Positions 36,501 through 48,900 of a stretch of DNA of 64,000 nt are shown here, in pieces. A program made the translations under genes and the position numbers. Below the pieces are notes generated by a model that was not told where the DNA came from, did not search any database, and worked only from the letters and a program-made list of their open reading frames with translations. The first letter of the stretch is position 1. Each line of letters opens with the position of its first letter. The DNA is from Erythrophleum ivorense (taxonomy: Eukaryota > Streptophyta > Magnoliopsida > Fabales > Fabaceae), in the NCBI GenBank assembly GCA_026724425.1, contig JAIUCV010000001.1:14180556-14244555 (forward strand). Direction: 5' to 3'.

Positions 36501-38012
36501 CTCCTTTGGTAACGTACAAGGTAGGCCCAGGAAATTGGCCATTCACAGTCAATGTGTTCTTCGTGCTGCAAAGTCTTGTGTAGGATACGTTTTTGACCTG
36601 CAATTTAATGAAAGAGTAATAATAATCAAATAATCCGTTGAACGACATTAATTGAAGGTGTCGGTTTGCAATAATGGCGAGTGCATATAGTAATCTAAAT
36701 TTCTAATTTTCTTTGGGCAGCAAATATATGCAGGGGAAAGAATTTGGTTTGGTTGACTTTCATACTACAATATTTTCTCCCACGATTTAAACTTCAAATC
36801 TAAGAATAGATTTCCTGATTAAATTTGAAAACACAATTGTTCATTTTTCGCTTTGTTAAGTATATAAATATATTGTTATCATTTCACTTGTTCTTTTTCA
36901 TTTTGCTTAGCTAAGTATATAAATATATTGTCCACCCATCATTTTCACTTGTTCTTTTTCATTTTGATCAATATGAGAAACTCCAAGGTAATATCATATA
37001 TTAAATTAAGAATATATTATTTTTTAAAGATGTCTAAATTGCAGGACCCTAATTCTTTTTATTTTGAAAAAAAAATACATTTTTTCCCCATTAAACCAAC
37101 AGATTCACCATAGTACCTACCTCTCCTTAACAAAAAATAAGCTACAATTATATTTATTTTGTTCAAAATATATTTATCTATTATTTAAATAATATGACAA
37201 TGGTTAACTATATATTTGACCGATATATAATACACGATTTTTAAAATTAAACAAATTGTAAAATTATTTGATTAAAAAATTATTAAAAACAAAGAATATA
37301 TTTACAAAATGATATTTTAAATTTAAGTTGCTAGCTTATAAATAATAATTTCAAGAATACATTTACATTAAATATATTGTGATAAATATGCATCGCTAAA
37401 ATTTTAATAAAGTTTCATAATTAATTAAATCAATGGTTTTCAAAATAAAATCGATAATTTTAAAATATGAATTTATAAATTTTTTTTAATAAGTTATATA
37501 TTAAATAATAGAAATCAATATTATTCTTTATAGCATTTTAGTTATATTTTAATTTTAAATGGTAGGCGTATATTTACAAAACAAAAATGAGAGCCCTATA
37601 ATTTGAACATTTTTTGAAGAAGGGGAGAATAATTTACTCAAAAATCAATCTCTACTTAGTTTTGTTTAAAGGTTCTCCAAATATAATTACAAGATGGTCA
37701 AAAACTCACCACCATCTTTAATATTGTGTGTAACTAGCATAAATTTAGAATGAATATGATCACCAATGAGTTGTGATTGTTCAATTATATTAAAGTTATT
37801 TTTAAGACTAAATATTTCAGTTTAAATCTAAGCCTAAACCAAACTAGTAATAATAATAAAAATTAATGTATATGATGAAAAGTGTATGAGCACAAACAAA
37901 AATTTTAAGTGAGATGACAGCATACCACAAAAGTATGACGCCTGAATGCCTGGCAAATGAGGACGCCATTGAGGAGCAGAAGCACTAAAATTTGGAGAAT
38001 TGAGATTTTCAT
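33542..38012 (-). pseudogene. Laccase (multicopper oxidase) gene copy with a premature stop
   Basis: Laccases are secreted blue copper enzymes that oxidise phenolics such as monolignols with O2. Six exons on the minus strand: 38012-37926, 36597-36446, 36099-35879, 35787-35659, 34949-34005, 33675-33542, all with GT-AG introns at phases matching plant laccases. The product starts MKISILQILVLLLLNGVLIC, a signal peptide. Copper ligand motifs are present in order: HWHG (spanning exons 2-3), WWHAHSD (exon 3), HPMHLHGHSF (exon 5) and HCHLERHVTW (exon 6). Two defects stand out. Codon 156 in exon 4 is TAG (35782-35780) in the GE-W-W position, where the family has Trp. Exon 3 is 221 bp, 24 bp short of the usual 245, with eight residues missing between GGKFSQ and GTLWWHAH. 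The motif WGM reads WSM. Read-through length would be about 555 codons. It is probably a pseudogene unless the stop is an assembly error. Confidence 0.88.
35215..35600. repeat. MITE-like AT-rich repeat in laccase intron 4, copy 2
   Basis: An AT-rich block inside intron 4 (34950-35658) with phrases shared with other places in the window: TTTATAGTTTAAAA and ATTAAATTTCACTAATATAG (about 35333), compared with ATTAAATTTTGCTAATATGA near 38992 and similar text at 9630-9935. The right side carries TTAAATTATGAGAACTCGATTATAAATTTTTAAATTATA, roughly inverse to the left. No coding capacity; ends not resolved. Confidence 0.4.
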
Positions 38013-38120
38013 GATGATAACAGACGTTTTCTCTACTATGAATATATAATGCTTAAGTATTTCAGTGTCTCTGTGGGGTTTTCCTCTTTAATGATTACAA
38101 GAGTTAGTTACATATACATG

Positions 38121-38128
38121 TATTTATA
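38121..38128 (-). promoter_or_regulatory. TATA box of the laccase copy
   Basis: The minus strand reads TATAAATA here, about 110 bp upstream of the laccase ATG at 38012, the expected distance for a plant gene with an 80-bp leader. No other core element was identified. Confidence 0.5.
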
Positions 38129-41100
38129 GTGCCGCTAGCTGGCTTGGGTTAGAAAAATGAGACTTAATATTCATTTTTATCCTCATATATACACCAACTA
38201 TCCAATGCAATTATACCAAATCAAATTGAATAAGTTAAAAAGATAGGTCTTATTTTGAAGTCCAAGGATCGATTTTCCACGCTCAGAAAATTAAAATAAC
38301 AAGATGCCTGTATTTTGCTTTGGCACGATTACAGTGAAGGAAACTGCTTGGAAGTGAAGAAAGCGAAAGTCTTTGGTGACCCTACGTATTTTCCCAACTA
38401 CAACAAATATATCCACCCATTAATAACTCAATGTCTTACAAACTAATAAATAGCAAAAAAGAAAATTAAAAATAAAAATTTTATTCATTGAGAGTAGTTT
38501 CATTGGAACAAAAGATTTAATAGTGTCAAACTTTCAATCAATTCATTAAATGCATTTTTTTAAATGAATCAAATAAAACTTGTACATATTTCAAAATATT
38601 AATGAAGTCAAAGTTTATTGCTTCCGGGGGATTGAATATTGCTATGAGCCTAAAGGATGGTATTTCACTGGAAAACTTTCATTTTGGTCAGTTTCAATTC
38701 ATTTCATTGTAAACTTAGTTTGCCTAGCTATCTCTATGAGAGAATATTGATAGAAACTTGCGAGCAACCTAAATCCCTGGAAACCCAACCTGAGTTAGCC
38801 GCATGATTTTATGATAAGTTATTTTGATAATTTATAAAGGGTTTTATTATTATTATTATTATTAATTTCTACAATCTCAATCAACTTTTAATCAAGCCCC
38901 TATAATTTCCGAATTCATAATTGCATCCTTCTAGTTTCAAAATTTTTTTTAATTAATCTAGCCTTATCCTTAAACCTTTTTGGGTATTCTATTAAATTTT
39001 GCTAATATGACTAATCATGTATTATTTTGATACTCTGAATATATATGATTTATCAAACTCGCTTAATATAACCATCATGTGCCTAAATTCACTTCATTAT
39101 TTATGTCTACTCTTGTTGGCATAATCATACGGATTCAGATCCCCTACTCATCCTTTCCCTACTCATACCCTACTCATCTTAATCTAAACCAATAAAATTA
39201 AATTTGAATGGTTCAGATTTGATATTTTTAATTTTTATATTTTGATACTTTTATTAATTTTAAAAAATATAAAATATAAAATAAAAATAACTTTTTAACT
39301 ATCATAATTTAAAATAATAATAATTTAAATTAAAATTTAAAAAAAATAAAAGATCAAATATGAACCGTCGAAATTTAATCTGGACGGTCCAGATTTGGAA
39401 AAGCACCTACTCATCCTCAAAGTGCTCAGTTAACACATAATTAGCCGCATTGACAATTTAATAGAATGTTGACTGAACTTATGACCAACCTAAATCAAAC
39501 TAATATTTATTTAAAGTGCTCAGATGTCATATGAATGCAAAAGCAATATGAAAAAAAAAATACATACATTGGGAAATAAGTTAATCTCAGAGTGGAATTA
39601 GACGTCGTCTAAATAGTGAGAAAATTTCAAATTTACAGTCTTAGATTTGATACCATTTACGTCGCTTTGTACTAAAAAGAAAAAAATAATAATCATAAAA
39701 TATGATGCAAAAGTATGTGTTCAAATCCTAAACTTAGCAGTTTTTCATGATAACTGATATTTTGTTTTTTTGGTCAACTATGAATATGTGATGTCGATAT
39801 ATTTATTTGTTTTCATCTTTAATGATTTAGAGGGTTAGTTCTTAGCAGGCTTAGAATGACTTCAGTTATATACGTGAGAAAATTGTTCAACTTTGTTCAT
39901 ATCGTTGAATTCAACCATACGATGTTCCTTGGTGGATGATGTTTCTTGGCATGAAATAATTGAAGTTTGAAAGAGAATCATAATGAAGAGGGTCAAATCC
40001 TCTTACAATGTTTTTGTTATGAAGTGATTTTTATGTTTCGTGTGGCTTTTCTTGTTACCATAACTAGTGCCAGTGGTTTTTGGGTCCAATTCCAGGCAAA
40101 TTTTCAAACAGAAAGATGAGTTTTGTTTTGGCACAACTTATAATATAGTTAAGAAAAATGTACGGAAGTCAAGAAAGCTGAAGCCTTCTGGAAGTGTAGT
40201 GTGCCCAAAAACAGAAAAAGACTTTTCCAAGAAAATCGTCTTCATTCAAACTTCAACAAATAGAGAAAAACAAGGACATGCTCCGACTCGTCACGTTTAA
40301 TTAAGGATGACAATTAGAGCGAGAGTAGGAGAGACCTTTCCTTCTTTTTCTGTTCCTGTCACTTCCCAATGTTCCCATTCCTATTCCCCTCCCATTATCA
40401 CTTTTCACTGGAGTACGGAGACCTACGAGGATTTTCTTATTTATAAAGTTTTATGCAAATTAATTAAGTAAAACTTTGTAAAAATTCCCAAAAAACTTTG
40501 AAAAATCAAGAAAAATAATTTTAAATTCAAATACATTTTTAAGGAAAAATATATATTAAAATTTATTAGTAAAAATTATAAATAAACTAATAAACATATA
40601 TATGTATAGTTTTGATAAAATAAAATGTGTTTCAAGCAAGATCAGGCTTAGGCAAAGAAAGGAACCTTAGGGAGAATGAGATTGTCTTATCCAAGTATCA
40701 AGATGACATAAGAATAAATATATATCACAAATAAATTGTAATGTGTGTAATGTTTATAATTTTCTCCTTTTAGCTTTTAAAGGACTTCTATTTATAAGTT
40801 TTCTTATAAGTAAGCTAATAATAATAATTAGATCAAAGACCTAACAGAACCATACAAGCCGCTCATTAAGGATGACTTGCCATGTTTGGCAACTTCAATT
40901 TGTACTTGTTCAAAGCAACTTGCTATGTCAATACATAATATGAATTTGTACTTGTTCGAAGCTTGTGGTTCCATTGGTTTTTCTTGGGCTTTGATGGAGG
41001 GGATTGGACTGCTTTGGGCTTGTTAAACTTGTAAAACCCACAGAACAAAATGTATTTTAGTAATTTTATAGTTGGGTTCCCACACGACAGGAACTATGAT

Positions 41101-42263
41101 CATTGTCTCCATCATCATATTCCTTGGTAGAAGAAATTTACCTCTATCCCCATCTTCCCCGGAGAAAAATCCCCTCTATTTCCACTCATGTAAGCAACTT
41201 TTGCAGAGATTCCAATAGAAAAAATTGTGATCCTTGCTTAATTAATGTACTTCAATGGCTTTATTTGACTCTGACTTTTGTTGGTTTTATTACTTAACCT
41301 CAGCATTAGAGTTTGAAGATTGTTGCTATTTAAACAATAACATTATTAATCGTTTGGTTCTTATACCCAATATAGCTATATGTTATAGTAAATGGAATCA
41401 AATTACTTAAAAACAAAAAAAAAAATTAATGGATCAACAACTTGATATTAATTTAAATCAAATTCTTGTGTCGTCATATAAAAAATTTAACGTGATATAT
41501 TATATATCTCAGTACAAGTTATTACTCATAAGAAGTCGGTAATTTATCAATGAATTCTTTCGTATACCCCTTCCCCTAAGTTTATCGCTGGGGGAGTTGC
41601 AATGCTAGATGCCTAAACGCTTAATTTTTACCGGGAAAATTAAATATGTCAGTTTTATTTTGTTACAAAAGCATATATTGTGCCTTTGAAGCTTTTGGAC
41701 GTTATACACCAAATTATTACTTGATTTCTATTTTATACTCCATTCAAAACATATCTCAGAAGATGTTCAAATTTTGATTATCCTAGACCAAATATTGTCT
41801 GGTTTAGTATTGATTAAAATCGGGAATTCGTAGAATATCTTTCCATGAACTTGTGAATGTTGAAACTAGATATTAAACCAATTCATAACGTTAGATCACA
41901 ATCAAACAAAAATAGTCTCTGCAGACTCTCAGAGTGCAAAAACAAATATCCTCTATATTGCCACAAAAGTGGCATTGTATCATTACTTTAAAATGATGTT
42001 CAAAAAGGACAATGAACGAAGGTAATTGACACGACTATATTACTTCACAGTCACACGGCCACACCAAGTTTAAAGATACGAGATGTAAAGCGTCACTTTA
42101 ACAATAAAATGATGAAAATATAGTAAAAGATACATGACCTTATCAAAGGAGATTATTACACTATACTATCACAAGTAGAAAAACGGTTCCTCTTCTCGAG
42201 TATGAGGTCACTCGATTGATATCAAATTTCATTCTTGCCTCCTCTTAAACCAAAAGTGGCTAT
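38129..42263. other. AT-rich intergenic region between laccase copy and CACTA 2
   Basis: No convincing gene. Short ORFs at 40067-40300 and 41103-41297 have no recognisable domain. The region contains a diverged member of the AT-rich repeat family (about 38865-39110), a small foldback (39200-39390) and a possible terminal-inverted-repeat pair near 40298 and 41240, listed separately or under findings. Confidence 0.5.
39200..39390. repeat. Small foldback element
   Basis: The left arm AAATTTGAATGGTTCAGATT at about 39209 pairs with the right arm ATATGAACCGTCGAAATTT at about 39358, with further pairing into the AT-rich core (ATTTGATATTTTTAATTTT against AAATAAAAGATCAAAT). The arms are about 35 bp each. 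ACTCATC phrases occur just outside both arms (39160s and 39410s). It may be a MITE; no target duplication was resolved. Confidence 0.4.
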
Positions 42264-42266
42264 TTA

Positions 42267-43345
42267 CACTACAAAAAATAGATTTTTAGTGATAACTTTT
42301 AGTGGCGACAAATAGAGTTTGTCATTAAAAATATACTTTTAACGGTGACAATACTAAGTTGTTGCTAAAAGTTATCACAAAAAACTCAAGTTAATTTTTG
42401 ACATAATTTTTAGTGGCAACAAAAAAAAGTTGCCACTAAAACTATTTAGTGGCGACAAAAAATCACCATAAAATCTTTTTAGTGACAACATCAACAATCT
42501 TGCCACAAAAAATAAAGTTCAGTTGCGATGCACTAATTGCAACTAAAAGTTTAATAGGCAAAACCTTTTAGTGGCGACGGGGAGTTGCCACTATAATAAC
42601 TTTTTAGTAGCGACAAACAAGAGTCGCCACTAAAAATACCTTTTAGTCTCCACAAAGAAGGTTGCCACTAAAACTTTAGATAATTTTTTTTTAAATTCAA
42701 GTTTACTAATAAAAAAACATTTTGTGGCGACAAGGCAACTCGCCACTAAAAGTATAACTAAAATTTTTTTTCATGATTAAAAATTCTCTGGCCAAACTTA
42801 GTAGCGATAGCGTGTCGCCACTAAAATGTATTTAGTGGCGATAATTATGGCCACTAAAAATGTTTTAGTGGCGATCTTGTATGTCGCTACTAAAAGATAT
42901 TTTTGTGACAATTTTGAGTCGCCACGAAAACCTATACAATCAAATTTATGACAAATTGATTTAGAATTTTTGCATTATTTTTAGTGGCGACTTAGAGTCA
43001 CCACTAAACGTCTCTTTTAGTGGTGACTTATCGTTGCCACTAACATTTATTAGTAAATTTGTAAGAAAGAGTTTTCCAGCAAAACAATTAGTGGTGACAT
43101 GGTTGTTGCCACTAAAAGTGCCTCTTAGTTGCGATTTTTTATGTCGCTACTAAACATTTTTGGCGCACAATGTTTTTCATTTAAAAATTTTTGTGCTTAA
43201 GCTTTTAGTGGCAATGGGAATGGTCGCCGCTAAAATCATTTTGTCGCCACTAAAAGTTACAATTCAAAATTTTTTATCAATTTAAAATTTGTGTATTAAA
43301 ATTTAATGTGACTATAAGTCACTGCTAAGAGAGACTTTAATGGCA
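42267..43345. repeat. Left subterminal repeat zone of CACTA 2
   Basis: Some two dozen copies of AGTGGCGAC or its complement, often paired as TTTTAGTGGCGAC...GTCGCCACTAAAA so that each pair can fold. In En/Spm-type elements such repeats are the binding sites of the small TNPA/TNP1 protein; this function is known for the family and only inferred here. Confidence 0.8.
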
Positions 43346-43396
43346 ACTTATAGTTGCTTATAAAATTTTGGTTAGAAATAGATTTATTTTTTTGGT

Positions 43397-43800
43397 TAAC
43401 ATTTCCATCTTAGCTAATAGTGTTACCTTAAATTTTGTTTTATGAGGACTCAGGTCTTTTCCTCCAAGAGTGATCATCTGATTATTTGGTATAGGAAGAG
43501 ACATTTGGGGAGATTTTTTATTAGATGTCAAATTATCCGTAAGTTTTGTAGAACCCCAACAAAAAATAAATTCATTTTTTTTATTAATTTTTCCATCCCA
43601 GCTAATAGTCTCACTACAAACTTTATTTTCTACGAAATTGGGTTTTTTTCCCTAAAAGTGTTCATTACATGATTTAGTATGGCCTCACGTCTGGGAGGAG
43701 TTTTCCTTAGATGTCAAAAGTATCACCAAGCTTTTTAGGACTCCAATTAGAAGTAGACTTATTTTTCTAATTAACTTTCTCACCCAGCTATGCTATAATT
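43397..43800. repeat. 187-bp imperfect tandem repeat
   Basis: TTAACATTTCCATCTTAGCT (43397), TTAATTTTTCCATCCCAGCT (43584) and TTAACTTTCTCACCCAGCT (43771) recur at an interval of 187 bp. Shared text between them includes ATTAGATGTCAAA / CTTAGATGTCAAA. About 2.2 units. The ORF at 43442-43672 lies within it and is not a gene. Confidence 0.6.
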
Positions 43801-44930
43801 CCTTTTGTTGCACAATGTTTGAAGCTATGAAAAAGGAAACCATGAAAATTTGTTTCAATTATGTAGGATATACATTGGGCTTTTCTCATATTACAGGTGT
43901 ATTAGTGTAACTAAAGCCCAAAAAAATGCAGATAATAGAATTTGTAAATTATATATAGCCCAAATGAGAAATGCACAAAGTGCAAATCCCAATACAAAGC
44001 AATGATAATACGGTCCAAATAAATTTTCTTTTACTTAATCCTTATATGAATTAAATTTGAGAGCTTTGTTATATTAAAATAAATTTGAATTATATCAACT
44101 TGTTAGAGCAAAGACATTATTTCTTCTAATGTGCCTACCTGTCCACACAAAACTTTCTTGTAACTATCTTTTACTCTTTTATATAGCTGACTTTATTGTA
44201 TTTGAAACTATTAAAACATTGTTTCTATTATTTCTATTAGTCATCCATGTGGTACTTTTTACAATCCACATATCCAACCTTCAATCCTATATACTATGAT
44301 TTATTGAGATATTATTTTGCATTCCTTTTTACTTTAACACCAATTTTATAGGTCACCATCTCAATTTAATTTGGAATTTATTGGTCTTATCTATCACTTA
44401 TGTCTTTCAGTTCTTTAAATAAATTTTTTGTTCCTTTATCTATTTGATCAAGTTGATATCTCCTTGAAATTTATATATGAAACTAGGGCCCTCCATGCGT
44501 TTGAAATTTAACTATGCATATTAAATTGATATATTATTTAATGAAATTCAAGAATAACTATTTCTCCTATGCATCCCATACATCCCAAGCACTAATAACA
44601 ATATTAACTTCAAGATTTAGATAAAGTAGTCTATAATTATTTCTATATCTAATTATTAAATTTTTTCCATTGGAAAAAGTCATGTATAATTATTTCTATA
44701 TACACAAAACATAGATGAATATTTAAATGCATTTTTTTAAATTTTTTAAACATCAAAATCTTTTGTTAGATCTTTATAAATTTACATCAAGTAAAAAATT
44801 ATAATAATTGATGATTTGAAAGAAAGAATGTTTAAACAGTAGATACATGGCAAAGATTACTAACTAGTTAGATAAATTTGAATGTCTTCATTCTTTGTTA
44901 ATTAATAGCCATTCCATCAATTTGATTGGG
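43801..44930. other. CACTA 2 internal sequence, no gene recognised
   Basis: AT-rich, with no domain-bearing reading frame and no clear repeat. It is probably intron or spacer of the transposon, or an older insertion. Confidence 0.4.
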
Positions 44931-45975
44931 GTAGTTTACCAATGTATGTAATGTAGAATTGATTTCCTACAAATCTAATGACAGATTAAACAAAATAAAA
45001 GAGGGTGCTATTTAATACAATGATTTAAAATAAATAGAATAGTTTTATACAATTGAGAAAAGCTATAATTGAGAAAATAGTCTCACATATCACAGAGAGA
45101 GAAGAGTACAATCAACTTAGATATAAATTTTAAATTTTTAAATGATTGTGTTCAAGTTTATTGATAATTGAAATTAATTTTTAAGAAATATGGAAATAGA
45201 AAACTCAAGCCACATGATTATCCACTATCTTATTTTGACAATATAAACAATCAACATATTTAAGAATCTAGGAAGCAAAAAGACTCAAGTTAAATAGTTA
45301 TAATGTCATCTTAATTTTTAGGGAACACAAAAGTAAAAATATATATAGGAGTGAGCAAAACTAATGCCAAGAACATTGGAAAGGAAATGAAAATTTAACG
45401 AAATAATGGAAGATCAAAATTCATAAATTTTATTCAAATTAAATGGGGTAGTTTACCAATGTATGTAATGTAGAATTAATTTCCCACAAATTTAGTGACA
45501 AATTAAACAATAATAAAACAGGGTGCTATTTAATACGATGATTTAAAATAAATAGAGCAATTTCATACAATTGAAAAAAGCTACTAATTGTGAAAATAGT
45601 CCAATAGATTAGAGAGAAAAGAGTACAATCAACTTAGACAAAAACTTTAACTTTTTAAATGGTTGTGTTCAAATTTATTGATAATTGAAATTAATTTTAG
45701 AGAAATATGAAAATAGAAAACTCAAGCCACATGATTATCCACTATCTTATTTTGACAATATAAACAATTAGCATATTTAAGAATTTGGAAAGCAAAAAGA
45801 CTCAAGTTAAATGGTTATAATGTCATCTTAATTTAACAAAAATAAATTAAGAGTGAGCAAAACTAATGCCAAGAACATTGGAAAGCAAAACTAATGCCAA
45901 GAACATTGGAAAGCAAAAGAAAATTTAACAAAATAATGGAAGATCGAAATTCATAAATTTTATTCAAATTAAATT
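44931..45975. repeat. 517-bp direct duplication
   Basis: GTAGTTTACCAATGTATGTA occurs at 44931 and again at 45448, and the following half kilobase is repeated with scattered differences, ending at TTCATAAATTTTATTCAAAT in both (about 45440 and 45970). The second copy has an extra internal duplication of about 29 bp (AAACTAATGCCAAGAACATT at 45859 and 45888). No coding capacity. Confidence 0.85.
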
Positions 45976-48900
45976 ACAAATAAATAGATAAATAATGGTT
46001 TTAAAAATACAAACAAAATAATGAAGAAGAAAGAAGAAATGATTTGAAATAAAAATAATATAATAAAAATAAATTGAAAACAAAAGAAAAATAGTTTATA
46101 AAAATATATCATAAAAAAAAACTCATACAGCCCATTTCTTTGGGCCCAAAAAATAGAAGATTTTAAAAACACCAAAATTTGATACTGAAATAAAATAGCC
46201 CAAATGACCCAATTAAAAAAAAGTAAAAAAAATAATAAGTAAATGAAAAGAGCACGAGATCATTAACGCGTCAGTGCTTTTGATTAATTCATTCATGGAG
46301 GAAAGGTTATTTCACGTAGGAAGGTTATCAATTTTTGTGTGAAAAGTGACGCGTTTGTTTATTGGAAGTAAAAGAAAACAAACAATTGTAATTATAAAAT
46401 AAGTTAAAATTAAAGAGATGTTTGAATAAATTAAATTTTGAACTGTTTAGGTCCAGATTTCAACATTTTTTTATATTTTTTTAATTTCAATTATAATCCA
46501 TTGAATGATTGTTTTTATTCTGTATTTTATTTTCTTCATAATAAAAAAAACCAAAATTAAAAAAAATAAAATTTAAATAATCCATATCTCTTTTTGAAAG
46601 TGCACCATTGTATGCTACTCCTCCAGGAAAAGGATTGCTGCATGTTGTTCCTCTGAAAAAAGTAGACATTTTCTTGAATTATGCAATCGGCAATATACCT
46701 TCCAACGAATTTCAAATTTTGTTTTGCACAAATTTGACCCGATTTGAAATAGAATTATTTTTAAAAAATGAATAAAAAATAAACTTAGAATGTGACAGAG
46801 TTTCAAATTTAATCAACAATACGATATAAATGGAAATAAGATAAAATTTGATCTTCTCTTTTTCTGTAGGCAGTATAATCAAATTCCCATAAATGAATAA
46901 TAATAATGATATCATCTTTAGAATCCCAGGGGCTGTGATTTTGATCTTTGTAATATAAAAAAAAATTAATTTGCTCATCTTAGTTCAAAATAAAAAATAT
47001 TCTCTTATTTTATAAAATATTTTCAATCCTTCTATATTCTATTATTACAATGGCAAGCAAGATCGGCTTTTGGACCTATTGGAATGAACTATTGGGCTTC
47101 AATTGACTTACGTATAGGAAAAGCCCTTCCATTTACACCTTTCAATAATAGGGTTAGGGCATTCGCATAGAAACGGATCAAAGTGTTCTCTAGCAGCGAG
47201 GTTTAGGGGTTTTCCGGAGATGCTAAAATTATCAATCCTCTGTTCGTTTCAAGGAGGGGGGCAGCTGTAACAACGTTCCATCATTGCTTCAAATTGCTTC
47301 GTTTCTGGTTTGTTTTTCCTCCTCACTTCTGTCACTCTCCAACCTCCTCCTTTATCCAATGTTTCGATCCTTAACCCTTCTCTTTGTGGAGATTATGTGT
47401 TGCTCCTGTTTCTGTCTTAATCAAGGGAAAAAAATTGAGCTTGTGCAAGATCCTCCCTATTTTGAAATTTCAAATCTCCTTCTCATAAGACAGAAATTTA
47501 ATACTCAAGCTCCTAGATGATTGTTTCGTACCATCTTGAGTATGGCTTTATAATTTATATTATTGTTTATATTCCACATTATTGGCCTAAACGATTCGTT
47601 AAATCTGATGGTATTGATTTAGGATGCTTTTCTTTGCAATGCCATAAAATTTAATAATGTTAATATATAAATTCATATCATGTAGCAAAAATGCTTTTTC
47701 ACTTAAAAAGAAATCTTTTTGCTACATTTTATTTAGAACACTTTGGGCAACCCGTTCCCAAATTATTGAGAATTTTAATTAGTTGCACCTTTGTTGAAAT
47801 CAGTTAAGAAAAAGATTGGACCAGATTGAATAATTTGATTAAAGAATTAGGGAACTAATTATGGTTTCAATTGTTTGACCCTTAAAATCAATTAAAAAAG
47901 ACTAATTAAGAAATGGTTACATCAATTAAAAATTGACTAATTTTTTATATTGAATTAGTCAAATATTATATGTAAAACATCTTAACTAATTTTTATATTT
48001 TTAAATGTTTATATCTATTTTAAATATTATTTTGAAATTTCTATCTTAACTTCAACTTCTATTTCCCCTTGTCCTGCAATCATTTCCTTTTCCTATCTGC
48101 AACTTTAGCATTTTGAACTCTCAAATAAGTGAGTTCTTTTTTGTTTCCCAGCACCTCCCCTGTTCAGTTGAAGCATCCTCTTAAACATACGTGCAAACTC
48201 TTGCAAATCCATCTTTGGTCTGCACCTGTCCATTAACCGTATTGATTTGGGCTCTGTGTCAAGGAGTTGGAGAAGAACTTTAAAGAAAAAATCAATATTA
48301 GGTGGTAAAGTTCTCTTTTCCCAACTTTTGTAAATTTTAAACTTAAAATTCTTGAAATTTTAATTTCTGTTAACTTAAAGATTGAAACTCTATAGGTGTA
48401 GGAAAGATTTATTTGGACACTTGGGTGTGGGGCTTACTTACCACAAGCTTCAACTAGGATACTGAGGTAATACCCTACTCTTTATACTATTTTAAATTGT
48501 TAAATAATAATAATTGATGGATGAATCACTGTTCTGTTTTATAAGAAACTTGTACTAGGGTTTTTTTCCCCTTGAACCATTTAGCATTACAGGATTATGT
48601 AGTATAGCCTTTCTTTTAAGAAGAATTTCAGGGTTTAGACAAAGTACTAAATAACAGTAACAGCCATGGTATTATTTTGCTGATTGAACCAATAGTGATT
48701 GCAGATGCTAGATAGAGTATGATGACTAGTTGCTGCATAAGTTTTAAATAGTTGGGTAAGCTAGGAATTTAACAAAATTAAATTAGTTTGCGAAATTCAT
48801 ATACTTTCGTGATTCAACAAATTTTTGTGGACACACCAATTCCATTTTAGAAAGTATATTTTAAGAGAACCTCCCCTTTTTAAAATTGTAGGATGGTTTT

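Noticed and set aside
42267..43345. Regularly spaced short repeats resembling a CRISPR array
   Set aside because: The repeats are 9-12 bp, occur in both orientations, have variable spacing, and sit at the end of a CACTA element in a plant genome.
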